From: Mycobacterium sp. OAS707
GTDB taxonomy: Bacteria > Actinomycetota > Actinomycetes > Mycobacteriales > Mycobacteriaceae
Direction: 5' to 3'
Assembly (NCBI RefSeq): GCF_014873705.1
Contig: NZ_JADBDS010000001.1
Span: forward strand, 1,426,001-1,490,000
DNA: 64,000 bases
The notes beneath the pieces were generated by a model. That model searched no databases and was not told the DNA's origin. It worked only from the letters and a program-made list of their open reading frames with translations. How positions within the stretch are numbered: position 1 is the first letter of the stretch; each line of letters opens with the position of its first letter. A program made the position numbers and the translations under genes. Below are positions 19,505 through 28,111 of the stretch, piece by piece.

Positions 19505-21262
19505 CTAGCCGGGCAACACGGGCAGCGCGTTTGGCATCATCAGCGGCCGCACCTCGGCCCACGCCGGATCGTTGTCGGCCGCCGAGCCGGATAGTTGAAG
19601 CACACCGCGCGCGTCGGCGACATAAACCGTCGACGGGTTGGCGGCCACAGTGGTGACCGGCATCAACAGGTTGCGGCTCGGGCCATCGGAGTTCACGCCG
19701 TCGAGGTTGACGTAGGACACCGGGTGCTGCGGGTCGGTGCGACTGACGACGATGTCGTCGCCGGTACGCCAGGCCAGCGACACCGCGGTATTGCCGAGCC
19801 CGAAGCCAAGCCGCCGTGGATATGTCAGCGCATAGCCGCCGCCCGCGGTCTGCTCGACAGCGGCGAGGATCACCTGACCCTCGATGACCATCGCGGCACG
19901 CGTTCCGTCCCGGGAGAGCTGGAGTTCAGCGATCACACCGGGGAAGCGCATCGACACCACACTGGAGTCGACGGGGATGCGGGCCGGTTGGCCTGAGGCA
20001 TCTTGGATCGCGCGTACCACGTTGATGCCGTCGACCACCACCCAGATCGCGTCGTCGAGAGCCCAACTGGGCCGCGACAGCGTGCGCCCTTCCATCGCTT
20101 GTGTCGCATTGCCGTTCAGCGGGCCCACCCATAGCGACGACGCCATGTCGGGCGCGCCCGGCCGCAGCGTCACGATCGATGCCACTTCTTGTCCGGTGCG
20201 CGACACCGCCGCTGCGGTCTGGCCGGGCATCTGACCGAACTGGCCCGCCACCCGATTCGTCCGCTGGCCATCCAGTGACACCAGCGATCCGCCCACCAGT
20301 GCGTGCAGGCCGGCAGCGGCGCCGTCGGCCGCGCCGGGGTCGGTGGCCGCGACGTCGGAGGTGTCCCAGCCGTCGGCGAAGCGATCGTCCAGCGCCGCGC
20401 CGTCGGCGTTGATCACATACGGTCCGTTGATCCCGGCCCGGGACAGGGTCCAAATGATCTGTGCGGCAAGCAGTTGCCTGCTGTGCGGGTCTGTCGTCGA
20501 TAGGTTTTCCAGGTCGACGCGGGCGCCGCCGTAGCCACGGCCCACACCCGTCTTGCCGCCATCGGCGCGCGTCACCGGCCCGCGCAACTTGAGCGGCGGA
20601 CCAAGCAGGTTGCGCACCGTGTTGGTCATCTCCGGCCGGGGGCCTGCGATCAATTTGCTGACCAGTTCGGTGGCCAACTGGTCGGAGTCGGACACCGCGA
20701 CGTACCGCGGGTCGGGTACGACGGTATGCCCGGTAGGGTCGGCGAAGTACAGCGTGTTGCGCTTGTACGTCGACTGGAACTGTTGCCAGTCAAGGAAAAC
20801 GCCGTTGGGCAGCCTGTCGATGCGCCACCCGCCGGGTGTCTTGACCAATTCGATGGGACCGGGATCGGGCAGCGCGCCCTCCCCTGTTTCGAAGACACCG
20901 ACATCCGACAGGGAACCGAGGATGTCGGCGCGCATGTTGACCGAAACATGTTCGGGGCCGCGAGTTTCGACGAAAACGACGTTGTCGATCAGTAGGGCGC
21001 TGCCGGCGTCATCCCATGCGCGCGAAGCGGATTCGGTGAGAAACTGTCGTGCCGCGAGATGGCGGTTGGCGGGATCGGCTGTCGCCTTGAGGAATTCACG
21101 CAACAGGACGTCGGGATCCATGCCCGGGGTCGGCTTGGGCAGGCTCGGCGGCGCCGGACGATCGACCGTACCGATGGCCTGCGGCGCGGACGAACTGGGT
21201 ACTCCCGCGCAGCCCGTGAGGACGAACGCAAGCAGCCACAGTGCGGCAAGGACGCGTTTCAC
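19505..21262 (-). CDS. lpqB: Lipoprotein LpqB, partner of the MtrAB system
   Basis: 585 residues. The signal peptide ends in lipobox LTGC (lipid Cys18). A GerMN-type domain lies at about 60-220 and a beta-propeller-like C-terminal domain from about 290. LpqB interacts with the sensor part of MtrB and affects MtrA phosphorylation and division (known for M. smegmatis). Its GTG start overlaps the mtrB TGA by four bases, so the order mtrA-mtrB-lpqB is one operon. It corresponds to Rv3244c. Confidence 0.97.
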   Translation of the reverse strand: MKRVLAALWLLAFVLTGCAGVPSSSAPQAIGTVDRPAPPSLPKPTPGMDPDVLLREFLKATADPANRHLAARQFLTESASRAWDDAGSALLIDNVVFVETRGPEHVSVNMRADILGSLSDVGVFETGEGALPDPGPIELVKTPGGWRIDRLPNGVFLDWQQFQSTYKRNTLYFADPTGHTVVPDPRYVAVSDSDQLATELVSKLIAGPRPEMTNTVRNLLGPPLKLRGPVTRADGGKTGVGRGYGGARVDLENLSTTDPHSRQLLAAQIIWTLSRAGINGPYVINADGAALDDRFADGWDTSDVAATDPGAADGAAAGLHALVGGSLVSLDGQRTNRVAGQFGQMPGQTAAAVSRTGQEVASIVTLRPGAPDMASSLWVGPLNGNATQAMEGRTLSRPSWALDDAIWVVVDGINVVRAIQDASGQPARIPVDSSVVSMRFPGVIAELQLSRDGTRAAMVIEGQVILAAVEQTAGGGYALTYPRRLGFGLGNTAVSLAWRTGDDIVVSRTDPQHPVSYVNLDGVNSDGPSRNLLMPVTTVAANPSTVYVADARGVLQLSGSAADNDPAWAEVRPLMMPNALPVLPG

Positions 21263-22905
21263 ACGTTCTCCGCTGCGGGTTCGCGCTCGCGGTTTCGGCG
21301 CGGATTACGTTCTGGCCCAATGGGTTTCATCGGCAACGGGCTTGTGGTCACTTTGTGGCCGCGTACCAGCGGCAGCGTCAGCCGGAAGCAGGCGCCCTTG
21401 CCTGGTTCACCCCACGCCTCGAGCCGGCCCTGGTGCAGCCTGGCGTCTTCGATGCTGATCGCCAGGCCGAGACCGGTGCCGCCGGAGCGCCGCACCCGCG
21501 ACGGGTCCGAGCGCCAGAACCGGGAGAACACCAGCTTCTCCTCGCCGGGCCGCAGCCCGACGCCGTAGTCGCGGACGGTAACTGCCACGGTGTCCTCGTC
21601 AGCGGCCATCCGGATACGCACCGGCTTGTGCTCGGCATGGTCGATGGCGTTGGCGATCAGGTTGCGCAGAATGCGCTCGACGCGCCGCGGGTCGACTTCG
21701 GCGATCACTTCTTCGGCGGGCATGTCTTCGATCAGCTCGATGTCGGCGTCCTGAGCCAGGTGGCCGACGTTGTCCAGCGCGCTCTGCACGGTGGAGCGCA
21801 GATCCACCGACTCGACCGACAGTTCGGCGACACCGGCGTCGTGGCGCGAGATTTCCAGCAGGTCGTTGAGCAGCGTTTCGAATCGGTCCAGCTCGTTGAC
21901 CATCAGCTCGGTGGAGCGGCGCAGCGCAGGATCCAGGTCCTCGCTGTGGTCATAGATCAGGTCGGCTGCCATCCGCACCGTCGTCAGCGGGGTGCGCAGC
22001 TCATGGCTGACGTCGGAGGTGAACCGGCGCTGCAGGTTGCCGAACTCCTCGAGTTGGGTGATCTGGCGGTGCAGGCTTTCGGCCATGTCGTTGAACGACA
22101 CTGCCAGCCGCGCCATGTCGTCCTCGCCGCGCACTGGCATGCGCTCGGTGAGGTGGCCTTCGGCGAAGCGTTCGGCGATCCGCGACGCCGACCGCACGGG
22201 CAGCACGATCTGGCGGGCAACCAACAAGGCGATCGCGGCCAGCAGGCCGAGCAGCACCACGCCGCCGGTCAGCATGGTGCCACGCACCAGCGCGATGGTG
22301 GATTCCTCGTTGTTCAGCGGAAAGATCAGGTACAGCTCGAGATTCGTCACCGGAGAGGACGTCGGGCTGCCGATGATCAGCGCCGGGCCGGAGAAACCGT
22401 CGGTGTGCACGGTTGCGTACTGATAACTGACCTGCCCGGCCTTCACGAAGTCGCGCAACGCGTTGGGTACCTGCTGCACCGGGCCTGCCGCCGTCGCGGC
22501 GCGGGGACCGTCGCCGGGAACGACGAGGACCGCGTCGAAGGTGCCCGCAAGTCCTGCGCCGGTGTCGGCCTTGCGGTCGATCAGAGTGTTTCGCGCCAAC
22601 TGCAGGCTGCTGTCGAGCGACCGTGTTTCTTCACCGCCGACGATGCCACTGACGGTGTTGCGGGCGCGCTCGATCTCTTCGGTTGCGGCGCGGACCTTGA
22701 CTTCGAGGATGCGGTCGGTGATCTGGCTGGTCAGCACGAAGCCGAGCACCAAGATGACGGCGAGCGACAGCCCGAGCGTGAGCACCACCACCCGCAGTTG
22801 CAGGGAGCGCTTCCACGCCAGACCCATCGCTCGACTCAGCGCCGCGAATCCGCGTAGCAGTGGTGCAGAACGCCGATGGATACGTCGCTTCGAGCGAAAG
22901 ATCAC
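21259..22905 (-). CDS. mtrB: Sensor histidine kinase MtrB
   Basis: 548 residues from GTG 22905, which gives the same N-terminus pattern (MIFRSKRRI) as M. tuberculosis MtrB; a TTG at 22917 would add four residues. Order: helix 1 (about 37-60), an extracellular sensor, helix 2 (about 207-230), HAMP ([17 protein letters not shown]), H-box [13 protein letters not shown] (phosphorylated His near residue 300), N-box [12 protein letters not shown]1 RDYGVGL, F-box and G2 [10 protein letters not shown]. No ribosome binding site is visible: the start lies inside the last of three tandem repeats. Confidence 0.97.
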   Translation of the reverse strand: MIFRSKRRIHRRSAPLLRGFAALSRAMGLAWKRSLQLRVVVLTLGLSLAVILVLGFVLTSQITDRILEVKVRAATEEIERARNTVSGIVGGEETRSLDSSLQLARNTLIDRKADTGAGLAGTFDAVLVVPGDGPRAATAAGPVQQVPNALRDFVKAGQVSYQYATVHTDGFSGPALIIGSPTSSPVTNLELYLIFPLNNEESTIALVRGTMLTGGVVLLGLLAAIALLVARQIVLPVRSASRIAERFAEGHLTERMPVRGEDDMARLAVSFNDMAESLHRQITQLEEFGNLQRRFTSDVSHELRTPLTTVRMAADLIYDHSEDLDPALRRSTELMVNELDRFETLLNDLLEISRHDAGVAELSVESVDLRSTVQSALDNVGHLAQDADIELIEDMPAEEVIAEVDPRRVERILRNLIANAIDHAEHKPVRIRMAADEDTVAVTVRDYGVGLRPGEEKLVFSRFWRSDPSRVRRSGGTGLGLAISIEDARLHQGRLEAWGEPGKGACFRLTLPLVRGHKVTTSPLPMKPIGPERNPRRNREREPAAENV

Positions 22906-22970
22906 GGCGACCGCCAAGCGGCAAAATTCACGGCCACCGCCGAGCGGTCAAAATCGCGGCGACGGCGAGC
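22895..22970 (-). repeat. Three imperfect tandem repeats spanning the mtrA-mtrB junction
   Basis: Copies at 22946-22970 (25 bases), 22920-22945 (26 bases) and 22895-22919 (25 bases). On the minus strand each begins GCTCG or GCTTG, continues CGGTCGCCGTGA-like and ends in a T run. The mtrB GTG start (22905-22903) is inside the third copy; the second copy carries a similar GTG that is out of frame. Confidence 0.75.
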
Positions 22971-22977
22971 CGTCCGA

Positions 22978-23664
22978 TCACGGGGGTCCGGCCTTGTATC
23001 CCACTCCTCGAACGGTCAGGACCACCTGCGGGTTCTCCGGGTCTTTCTCAACCTTGGCCCGCAAACGTTGGACATGCACGTTCACCAAACGGGTGTCCGC
23101 GGGGTGCCGGTAGCCCCACACCTGTTCGAGCAGCACATCACGAGTAAACACCTGCCGCGGTTTGCGCGCCAACGCCACCAGCAGGTCGAACTCCAGCGGT
23201 GTCAGTGAAATCTGCTCACCCTGCCGGGTGACCTTGTGGGCGGGCACGTCGATCTCGACATCGGCGATCGACAACATCTCCGCGGGCTCGTCCTCGTTGC
23301 GGCGCAGCCGGGCGCGAACTCGCGCTACCAGCTCCTTGGGCTTGAACGGCTTCATGACGTAGTCGTCGGCCCCGGACTCGAGGCCGAGCACCACGTCGAC
23401 CGTGTCGGTCTTGGCTGTGAGCATGACGATCGGCACACCGGAGTCGGCGCGCAGCACGCGGCACACGTCGATGCCGTTCATGCCTGGCAGCATCAGGTCG
23501 AGCAACACCAAATCGGGCCGCAACTCGCGGACCGCCGTGAGTGCCTGCGTGCCATCGCCGATGACCGCGGTGTCGAAACCTTCCCCGCGCAGGACGATGG
23601 TGAGCATCTCGGCCAGCGACGGGTCGTCATCGACAACCAGAATCCTTTGCCTCATGGTGTCCAT
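22978..23664 (-). CDS. mtrA: Response regulator MtrA
   Basis: 228 residues, OmpR family. The receiver domain has the acidic pocket VVDDD (about 10-14), the phosphorylated Asp56 in LLDLMLPG and MLTAK. The winged-helix domain (about 130-228) contains TPLEFDLLVALARKP and TRLVNVHVQRLRAKVE. MtrA is essential in M. tuberculosis and controls genes for division, cell wall hydrolases and dnaA. It is nearly identical to Rv3246c along its whole length. It is first in the operon mtrA-mtrB-lpqB. Confidence 0.98.
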   Translation of the reverse strand: MDTMRQRILVVDDDPSLAEMLTIVLRGEGFDTAVIGDGTQALTAVRELRPDLVLLDLMLPGMNGIDVCRVLRADSGVPIVMLTAKTDTVDVVLGLESGADDYVMKPFKPKELVARVRARLRRNEDEPAEMLSIADVEIDVPAHKVTRQGEQISLTPLEFDLLVALARKPRQVFTRDVLLEQVWGYRHPADTRLVNVHVQRLRAKVEKDPENPQVVLTVRGVGYKAGPP

Positions 23665-23712
23665 GGTGGCACCAGATTGCGATAAAACGCTGCTAGCACG
23701 CCCGCGAGTCGG

Positions 23713-24342
23713 CTATTGAGCCAGGTCTGCGGCGAGCGCGGCGGCGTTCACGTCGGGTCCGGCCACCAGCCAGCGCCCGCACCACTGCGCGGCGGCGAGC
23801 CCGGAGTAGACCTCGCCGGTGCGCCGCTGCAGCCCGTCGTCGCGTTCATAGGAGTCCTTGGCGCGGTCGGCCTCTTCGTTGGCGCGGCGCTCGGCGCGCT
23901 CGGCGGCCAGTTCGGTCGGCACGTCCAGGAGCACCTGGGCATCCGGCTTGGGCAGGTGCAGCCGCTCGTATTCGAGGGTGCGGACCCACTCGACGGCCTC
24001 GCCGTCGGCGCCCTGATGTAACCGCGCGGCGCTGTACGCGGCGTTGGAGGCGACGTAACGGTCGAGGATGACCACGTCGTACGCGGAGGTGAGGTGCGCG
24101 ATTTCTGTTTTGGCGTTCGCGCGATCGAGGGCGAACAGCACGGCCATGGCATAGACAGACTGCGCCAGATCGCCGTGGCCGCCGTGCAGTGCCTCGGCGG
24201 CGAGGTCGGCTTCCACCGAATGGCCGTAGCGCGGGAACGCCAGGCTGGCGACGGACTTGTGGGCGGCTTCGAACGCCGAGCGCAGCCCGTTGGTCAGCGT
24301 GCGCTTGCCTGCTCCGTCGACACCCTCGATCACGATGAGCAC
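23713..24342 (-). CDS. tmk: Thymidylate kinase
   Basis: 209 residues. It phosphorylates dTMP to dTDP. The P-loop IEGVDGAGKRTLT (about 5-17), the dTMP site FPRYGHS (about 36-42) and DRYVASNAAYS (about 94-104) are as in M. tuberculosis Tmk (Rv3247c). The GTG at 24342 has TAGGCT six bases upstream and no ribosome binding site, suggesting a leaderless mRNA. It lies upstream of mtrA on the same strand with 48 bases between. Confidence 0.96.
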   Translation of the reverse strand: MLIVIEGVDGAGKRTLTNGLRSAFEAAHKSVASLAFPRYGHSVEADLAAEALHGGHGDLAQSVYAMAVLFALDRANAKTEIAHLTSAYDVVILDRYVASNAAYSAARLHQGADGEAVEWVRTLEYERLHLPKPDAQVLLDVPTELAAERAERRANEEADRAKDSYERDDGLQRRTGEVYSGLAAAQWCGRWLVAGPDVNAAALAADLAQ

Positions 24343-24363
24343 GCGGGCAGCCTATCCGCCCGC
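24343..24363 (-). promoter_or_regulatory. Leaderless tmk promoter flanked by an inverted repeat
   Basis: On the minus strand TAGGCT (24354-24349) ends six bases before the GTG. The hexamer lies between the arms GCGGGC (24343-24348) and GCCCGC (24358-24363). Confidence 0.45.
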
Positions 24364-24477
24364 CGTGAGGGCCTACCGTCGCCGAAACGTCCGCCGCCTG
24401 TGAGCACTGCCCGAATCTGCTGTGGAACTGCTTGCGATGGCGGCGCATGAGTGCCCGTTGTGCGCAGACTGTGAGAC

Positions 24478-24837
24478 ATGATGTTGACTCGCCTCGCCGC
24501 CGCCGTATTCACGGGCGCAGGAGTCGGTGCGGCGCTGTTTGCCGGCAGTCCCCTCGCTCATGCCGACCAGGACCCCGCCGCAGATCCGCCGAACTGCAGC
24601 GCAGCCGATCTCGAAGGCGTGCGGTCAGGGGTCTCGGCAGCGACGTCGGCCTATCTGTTCACCCATCCCGACGTGAACTATTTCTACACAAGCCTCGAAG
24701 GCCTCACGCGGGCTCAGGTCGCCGAAAAGACCAAGGCCTACTTGAACTCTCACCCCGATGTCCAGGCGGACATGACCAATATTCGGCAGCCGCTCATCGA
24801 TATCAAGCAGCGGTGCGCTGCTCCGCCCAGCCCCTAA
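24478..24837 (+). CDS. Hemophore-related secreted heme-binding protein
   Basis: 119 residues. Residues 1-30 are a signal peptide ending AHA-D. The mature domain has two cysteines (CSAADL near residue 40 and QRCAAPP near the end), likely a disulfide, and the helical pattern SAATSAYLFTHPDVNYFY ... KAYLNSHPDVQADM typical of the mycobacterial MHB (heme-binding, Rv0203-like) family. A role in heme binding or acquisition outside the cell is inferred from family. The ATG at 24478 has a weak CAGACT hexamer seven bases upstream, so it may be leaderless; ATG 24481 is the alternative. Confidence 0.82.
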   Translation: MMLTRLAAAVFTGAGVGAALFAGSPLAHADQDPAADPPNCSAADLEGVRSGVSAATSAYLFTHPDVNYFYTSLEGLTRAQVAEKTKAYLNSHPDVQADMTNIRQPLIDIKQRCAAPPSP

Positions 24838-24843
24838 CCGGGA

Positions 24844-25395
24844 CTACGCCGCGTAGCCACGCTCCGCGGCAACGCGCATGAGCAGCCTCCGCAGATTGGC
24901 GCGCCCGCGGTGCAGTCGTGACATCACCGTGCCCAGCGGCACGTCCAAGATCTCGGCAATCTCCTTGTACCGGAAGCCTTCTACGTCGGCGTAGTAGACC
25001 ACCAACCGCTGACCCTCCGGCAGAGCCTGCAGCGCATCACGCACGTCCTCATCGCCCATCGCCTCCAACACAGCCAGTTCGGCCGACGGGTTTCTGGCCG
25101 CAGCAGGCCACACTTCGGCAACGTCACCAGAGAGCACTTCGTCAACACGTCGCTGCGCGCTGCGATACGAACTGATCCAGGTGTTCGTCAGGATCCGAAA
25201 GAGCCATGCACGCACATTGGTTCCGTCCGAGAACCTGTGAAATCCTGCGTACGCCTTGACCATCGTCTCCTGCACGAGGTCTTCAGCGTCCGCCGGCCGG
25301 CGCGTGTAGCGAAGCGCCGCGCGGTAGAGCTGATCGACCAACGGCAACACATCGCGGACGAAACGTGCCGAGACGTCATCTGTCCAGTCGCTCAT
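24844..25395 (-). CDS. ECF sigma factor, SigH-like
   Basis: 183 residues from ATG 25395. Region 2 (about 8-75: [36 protein letters not shown] ... [16 protein letters not shown] region) and region 4 (about 115-172: [20 protein letters not shown] ... [19 protein letters not shown]) resemble mycobacterial SigH, but the N-terminal extension is short and no anti-sigma gene follows within the window. So it is a SigH-type paralogue rather than SigH itself. Its promoter contains a palindrome like the SoxR box, which suggests control by a MerR-type redox sensor. Confidence 0.85.
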   Translation of the reverse strand: MSDWTDDVSARFVRDVLPLVDQLYRAALRYTRRPADAEDLVQETMVKAYAGFHRFSDGTNVRAWLFRILTNTWISSYRSAQRRVDEVLSGDVAEVWPAAARNPSAELAVLEAMGDEDVRDALQALPEGQRLVVYYADVEGFRYKEIAEILDVPLGTVMSRLHRGRANLRRLLMRVAAERGYAA

Positions 25396-25401
25396 ATGAG
25401 C

Positions 25402-25432
25402 AGCTTGGCACCTCAAGTGGACTTGAGGTCAA
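25402..25432 (-). promoter_or_regulatory. SoxR/MerR-like operator-promoter of the ECF sigma gene
   Basis: The palindrome ACCTCAAGTGGACTTGAGGT (25410-25429) has the arms of the classical SoxR box. It overlaps TTGACC (-35, 25432-25427); a 19-base spacer leads to CAAGCT (-10, 25407-25402). The 19-base spacing is the hallmark of MerR-family-activated promoters. Six bases after the -10 comes the ATG at 25395, which would be a leaderless start. Confidence 0.65.
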
Positions 25433-25452
25433 GCCATTTTGCCGAAGACGCA

Positions 25453-25483
25453 AAACCCCCGACGCGTTATGCGCCGGGGGTTT
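25453..25483 (-). terminator. Intrinsic terminator of sahH
   Basis: Arms AAACCCCCG (25453-25461) and CGGGGGTTT (25475-25483), nine perfect pairs with an inner three-base stem; on the minus strand the hairpin is followed by a T run. It lies 12 bases past the sahH stop. Confidence 0.88.
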
Positions 25484-25495
25484 CGTCGCGTTACG

Positions 25496-26953
25496 TCAGT
25501 AGCGGTAGTGCTCGGGCTTGTATGGGCCCTCGACGTCGACGCCGATGTACTCCGCCTGCTCCTTGGTGAGCTTGGTCAGCGTGCCGCCGAGCGCCTCGAC
25601 GTGGATGCGCGCCACCTTCTCGTCCAGGTGCTTGGCCAATCGGTAGACGGCGTTGTCGTACTCGTCGTTCTTGGTCCACAGCTCGATCTGTGCGATCACC
25701 TGATTGGAGAAGCTGTTGCTCATCACGAACGACGGGTGACCGGTCGCGTTGCCCAGGTTCAGCAAGCGGCCCTCGGACAGCACGATGATCGACTTGCCGT
25801 CGTCGAACGTCCACTGATCAACCTGCGGCTTGATGTTCAGACGCTTGGCGCCCGACTTCTCGAGTGCGGCCATCTGGATCTCATCGTCGAAGTGACCGAT
25901 GTTGCCCAGGATCGCCTGGTGCTTCATCGCCTTCATGTGATCGAGGGTGATGATGTCCTTGTTGCCCGTCGAGGTGATGATGATGTCGGCCTCGCCGACA
26001 CCCTGCTCGACGGTCACCACGTCGAAGCCGTCCATCAGCGCCTGCAGCGCGTTGATCGGATCGATCTCGGTGACGGCCACGCGCGCGCCCTGGCCCGCCA
26101 TCGACTCCGCGCAGCCCTTGCCGACGTCGCCGTAGCCACAGATCAGCACCTTCTTGCCGCCGATCAGCACGTCGGTGCCACGGTTGATGCCGTCGATCAG
26201 CGAGTGCCGGGTGCCGTACTTGTTGTCGAACTTGCTCTTGGTAACCGAGTCGTTGACGTTGATCGCCGGGAACGGCAGCTCACCGGCAGCCTCGAACTGG
26301 TAGAGCCGCAGCACGCCGGTCGTGGTCTCCTCGGTGACGCCCTGAACCGACTCGGCGATCTTCGTCCACTTGTCCTTTTCGGTTTCGAAGCGCGTCCGCA
26401 CCAGGTTGAGGAACACCTTCCACTCGGCGGAGTCGTCCTCCTCGGCGGGCGGCACCACACCGGCCTTCTCGTACTGCGCACCGCGCAGCACCAGCATGGT
26501 GGCGTCACCGCCGTCGTCGAGGATCATGTTGGCCGGCTCGCCCGGCCAGGTCAGCATCTGCTCGGCGGCCCACCAGTACTCCTCGAGCGTCTCGCCCTTC
26601 CACGCGAAGACCGGGGTGCCCTTGGGCTCCTCGGGTGTGCCGTGCGGGCCGACGACGACGGCCGCCGCGGCGTGGTCCTGGGTGGAGAAGATGTTGCAAG
26701 ACGCCCAGCGAACTTCGGCGCCGAGGGCGACCAAGGTCTCGATCAGCACCGCGGTCTGCACGGTCATGTGCAGCGAGCCGGAAACCCGGGCTCCCTTCAG
26801 CGGCTGCACATCGTGGTACTCGCGCCGCAGCGACATCAGGCCTGGCATCTCGTGCTCGGCCAGCCGGATCTCCTTGCGGCCGAACTCGGCCAAGGACAGA
26901 TCAGCCACCTTGAAGTCGATGCCGTTGAGCACGTCGGCCTTCAACTCAGTCAT
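25496..26953 (-). CDS. sahH: Adenosylhomocysteinase (SAH hydrolase)
   Basis: 485 residues. It splits S-adenosylhomocysteine to adenosine and homocysteine, relieving inhibition of methyltransferases. Seen are the substrate region [20 protein letters not shown], the catalytic [13 protein letters not shown] (with active Lys/Asp), and the NAD site [18 protein letters not shown]; the family end FKPEHYRY-type (YKPEHYRY) is intact. It has the mycobacterial insertion relative to the human enzyme. It corresponds to Rv3248c. The 140-base leader upstream shows no riboswitch that I recognise. Confidence 0.98.
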   Translation of the reverse strand: MTELKADVLNGIDFKVADLSLAEFGRKEIRLAEHEMPGLMSLRREYHDVQPLKGARVSGSLHMTVQTAVLIETLVALGAEVRWASCNIFSTQDHAAAAVVVGPHGTPEEPKGTPVFAWKGETLEEYWWAAEQMLTWPGEPANMILDDGGDATMLVLRGAQYEKAGVVPPAEEDDSAEWKVFLNLVRTRFETEKDKWTKIAESVQGVTEETTTGVLRLYQFEAAGELPFPAINVNDSVTKSKFDNKYGTRHSLIDGINRGTDVLIGGKKVLICGYGDVGKGCAESMAGQGARVAVTEIDPINALQALMDGFDVVTVEQGVGEADIIITSTGNKDIITLDHMKAMKHQAILGNIGHFDDEIQMAALEKSGAKRLNIKPQVDQWTFDDGKSIIVLSEGRLLNLGNATGHPSFVMSNSFSNQVIAQIELWTKNDEYDNAVYRLAKHLDEKVARIHVEALGGTLTKLTKEQAEYIGVDVEGPYKPEHYRY

Positions 26954-27093
26954 GTATTAGAGCCCTTCTTCGTTCGTCATTGCCAATGTGCGCACGGACG
27001 TACGCAGCGGCGACACCCATGCGGAAACCCCCTTAGCCTGCGGGCTCGCGGGACAGGCGCTTGTGCGGTTGAACAGCAGGGGCGCTCTGACAG

Positions 27094-27726
27094 CTAAGGA
27101 GTATCTACAACACCGTAGCGTTCGGCGAACGGCGTCATCAAACGGGCGAGGTCGCGGGCGACGTCGTGGTCGGCCTCCGGCGGCATCGAAACGTAGCTCA
27201 TGGCGAGCCTGACGATGGCCCGGGCAAGGACCCCCGCATCCTCCTCGCTCGTGCGCACCCAGCTATTCATGAAGGTCTCGGTCAGCCGTTCCGAACAGCG
27301 CGTGATGATCGGCGCGGAGTCCGTGGTGATCAGCTGTAACAGGTCTGGTTTGGTGGTACCGGTCAACAGCGAGATCACCAGCGGGTCTGCGGCCGACTCG
27401 GCGAAGAAGTCGCGGAATCCCTGCAGAAACGCGGCGTAGATGTCGCCGACGTTGCCTCCGATCGCGTCTTCGATTTGATCCACCAGGCGGTCGGCGAGCC
27501 GCAGCGCATAGCCCTGCGCCAGCCCCTGGCGCGATCCGAATTCGTTGTAGATCGTCTGGCGGCTGATGCCTGCGGCCTTCGCGACGTCCGACAGCGTGAT
27601 CGACGACCAATCACGGCTCACCAGGAGTTCCCGCATGCCGTCCAAAATCGAATCGCGCAGCAGCACCCGGGACGCCTCGGCGTACGGAATGCGCTGCGCG
27701 GTTCGATGGTCGCGCGGGCTAGTCAC
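27094..27726 (-). CDS. TetR-family regulator of the alkane hydroxylase operon (Rv3249c type)
   Basis: 210 residues from GTG 27726, close to the length of Rv3249c. The helix-turn-helix is SITLSDVAKAAGISRQTIYN (about 42-61). In M. tuberculosis, Rv3249c binds fatty acid and DNA upstream of mmpL genes as well as being the last gene of the alkB operon. Here it follows rubB after 17 bases, so it is co-transcribed with alkB-rubA-rubB and probably represses that operon through the inverted repeat at 29362-29390. Confidence 0.88.
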   Translation of the reverse strand: MTSPRDHRTAQRIPYAEASRVLLRDSILDGMRELLVSRDWSSITLSDVAKAAGISRQTIYNEFGSRQGLAQGYALRLADRLVDQIEDAIGGNVGDIYAAFLQGFRDFFAESAADPLVISLLTGTTKPDLLQLITTDSAPIITRCSERLTETFMNSWVRTSEEDAGVLARAIVRLAMSYVSMPPEADHDVARDLARLMTPFAERYGVVDTP

Positions 27727-27743
27727 ACGCGCAACCGTAGCGG

Positions 27744-27926
27744 TCACGACCGTGCGACCTCCACCATCTCGAAATCGGATTTCGCCGCGCCGCAGTCCGG
27801 GCAGCTCCAGTCGTCGGGGATGTCGTCCCACCGGGTGCCCGGGGCGATGCCGTCCTCCGGCCAGCCCTTGGCCTCGTCGTATTCGAATCCGCACTGCACG
27901 CAGATGAACAGTCTGTAGTCGGTCAT
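27744..27926 (-). CDS. rubB: Rubredoxin RubB, AlkG2-type
   Basis: 60 residues. The iron is bound by Cys9, Cys12 (CVQC) and Cys42, Cys45 (CPDC); the [18 protein letters not shown] and [12 protein letters not shown] segments are those of rubredoxins able to feed electrons to AlkB. Its ATG overlaps the TGA of rubA by four bases. It is intact, so it may carry the whole electron flow now that rubA is interrupted. Corresponds to Rv3250c. Confidence 0.95.
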   Translation of the reverse strand: MTDYRLFICVQCGFEYDEAKGWPEDGIAPGTRWDDIPDDWSCPDCGAAKSDFEMVEVARS

Positions 27927-28111
27927 TTCATTACCTCGTCCTTCTTTTCAGAAATCTCTTCGAAGTCGGCCTTCTCGCGTACTGCACAGTCCGGGCAGCA
28001 CCAGTCTTAGGGGATTTCGCTGAACGGCGTGCCAGCGGGAAACCCTTCCCGCGGTGCGCCTTTCGCTTCGTCGTAGGTGTAGTCACAACCCGGGCAGCGG
28101 TACGTGCTCAT
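27923..28111 (-). pseudogene. rubA: Rubredoxin rubA interrupted by an in-frame TAA
   Basis: The ATG at 28111 opens MSTYRCPGCDYTYDEAKG and runs 34 codons to SEIP, then TAA at 28009-28007. After the stop the same frame continues DWCCPDCAVREK and ends at the TGA (27925-27923) that overlaps the rubB start. Without the TAA the protein would be 62 residues with all four iron Cys (6, 9, 39, 42), the normal rubredoxin size. The truncated product has only one Cys pair and cannot form the site. At this position relatives have Asp or Glu; GAA to TAA is one base change. A sequencing error cannot be ruled out. Confidence 0.85.

Noticed and set aside
21241..22857. A 538-codon frame antisense to mtrB
   Set aside because: Shadow of the third-position GC bias of mtrB; Gln/His/Val-rich and without homology-like motifs.
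22895..22970. CRISPR-like array at the mtrA-mtrB junction
   Set aside because: The repeats are directly tandem with no spacers and are diverged; no cas genes are near.
24844..25395. Naming the ECF factor sigH
   Set aside because: Similarity is clear, but the N-terminus is shorter, the anti-sigma gene is missing and the genomic place differs from that of sigH.
26954..27093. SAH or SAM riboswitch upstream of sahH
   Set aside because: I looked for the conserved core sequences of SAH and SAM-IV riboswitches in the 140-base leader and did not find them. A covariance-model search would be decisive.
25439..27097. A 552-codon frame antisense to sahH
   Set aside because: Same artefact; sahH is fully conserved and has its own terminator inside this frame.
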